A DNA stretch of 64,000 nt from NCBI RefSeq assembly GCF_014202695.1, contig NZ_JACHHH010000003.1, positions 124,001-188,000 on the forward strand, given 5' to 3'. The notes beneath the pieces were generated by a model. That model saw only the letters and a list, made by a program, of their open reading frames with translations. It ran no database searches and was not told the origin of the DNA. How positions within the stretch are numbered: position 1 is the first letter of the stretch; the number at the start of each line of letters is the position of its first letter. Source of the stretch: Oribacterium sinus (GTDB lineage Bacteria > Bacillota > Clostridia > Lachnospirales > Lachnospiraceae). Both the position numbers and the translations under genes were made by a program. Positions 63,724 to 64,000 of the stretch are shown in pieces.

Positions 63724-64000
63724 ATGGAATGGCAAAACTTTACATTAATCGGCTTGGGTTTAATCGGGGGATCCATTGCGAAAGCCATCAAAAAAACCTA
63801 TCCTAATGCCAAGATTTCTGTACTGGAGAAGGATCAACATTCCGTAGAGATGGCTATTTCGGAAGGAATTATAGAAAGAGGACTGCAAAGTATTGAAGAA
63901 ATTCCTGCGGATACGGAGCTCCTCTTTTTATGCACTCCGGTGGAATGGAACCGAAAATTCTTACGGGAACTGGCACCCAAGCTTTCTTCTCATGCTTTGC
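63724..64000 (+). CDS. tyrA: Prephenate dehydrogenase, N-terminal part
   Basis: 92 residues before the right edge. NAD-binding motif FTLIGLGLIGGSIAKAIKK and the following strand LLFLCTPVEWNRKFLRELAP fit TyrA of tyrosine synthesis. Promoter box TATAAT at 63684-63689; GGGGG precedes the ATG at 63724. Confidence 0.85.
   Translation, partial: MEWQNFTLIGLGLIGGSIAKAIKKTYPNAKISVLEKDQHSVEMAISEGIIERGLQSIEEIPADTELLFLCTPVEWNRKFLRELAPKLSSHAL

Overview
The window looks like chromosomal DNA from an anaerobic, amino-acid-fermenting Firmicute, most likely a Lachnospiraceae member (an Oribacterium-like oral or gut organism is my guess). The evidence is clostridial gene content, strong AGGAGG ribosome sites, a selenocysteine-dependent glycine reductase operon, and a str operon in the usual rpsL-rpsG-fusA-tuf order. 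The species call is inference; no rRNA gene is present.

Layout. 1-3.3 kb: host genes (an FMN reductase start, a decayed iron-alcohol-dehydrogenase copy, an AAA ATPase with a palindromic upstream site, an intact iron-alcohol dehydrogenase). 3.3-24.7 kb: a multidrug-resistance remnant of a Tn916/Tn5397-type conjugative transposon. It starts at a TndX-like large serine recombinase lying against the 3' half of a fic gene, and runs through orf8/orf7/orf9/orf6, tet(M) with its leader attenuator, an IS110-family element, and transfer genes orf13-orf19. An ISL3-family element then joins it to an erm(B)/omega/Tn917-end segment, a frameshifted WYL regulator and aph(3')-IIIa. The relaxase, coupling ATPase and right end (orf20-orf24), and the 5' half of fic, are absent, so it is probably not self-transmissible.

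24.8-38.1 kb: a wall-binding DUF5722 protein, a YkvI-family transporter, the glycine reductase operon transcribed leftward as grdX-grdE-grdB-trxB-trxA-grdA-grdC-grdD, and an AGCS Na+/alanine-glycine symporter. A single-aptamer glycine riboswitch followed by a hairpin sits in front of grdX. grdA and grdB each contain an in-frame UGA that must be read as selenocysteine, so both genes look split when translated with the standard code. selB, the elongation factor that delivers Sec-tRNA, lies nearby in an lgt-selB-hydrolase operon. Together the genes import glycine, sense it, and reduce it to acetyl phosphate using thioredoxin.

38.4-51.7 kb: housekeeping genes (SGNH hydrolase, selB, lgt, ligA, rluF-like, queA, a membrane protein, tuf, fusA, rpsG, rpsL). 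52-64 kb: a 1665-residue wall-binding surface protein with two nearly identical 519-residue units carrying FMN-binding modules, tRNA-Pro(UGG), an orphan holin, a DUF5696 glycosidase-like protein with a complete sugar-type ABC importer apart from its ATPase, and the start of tyrA.
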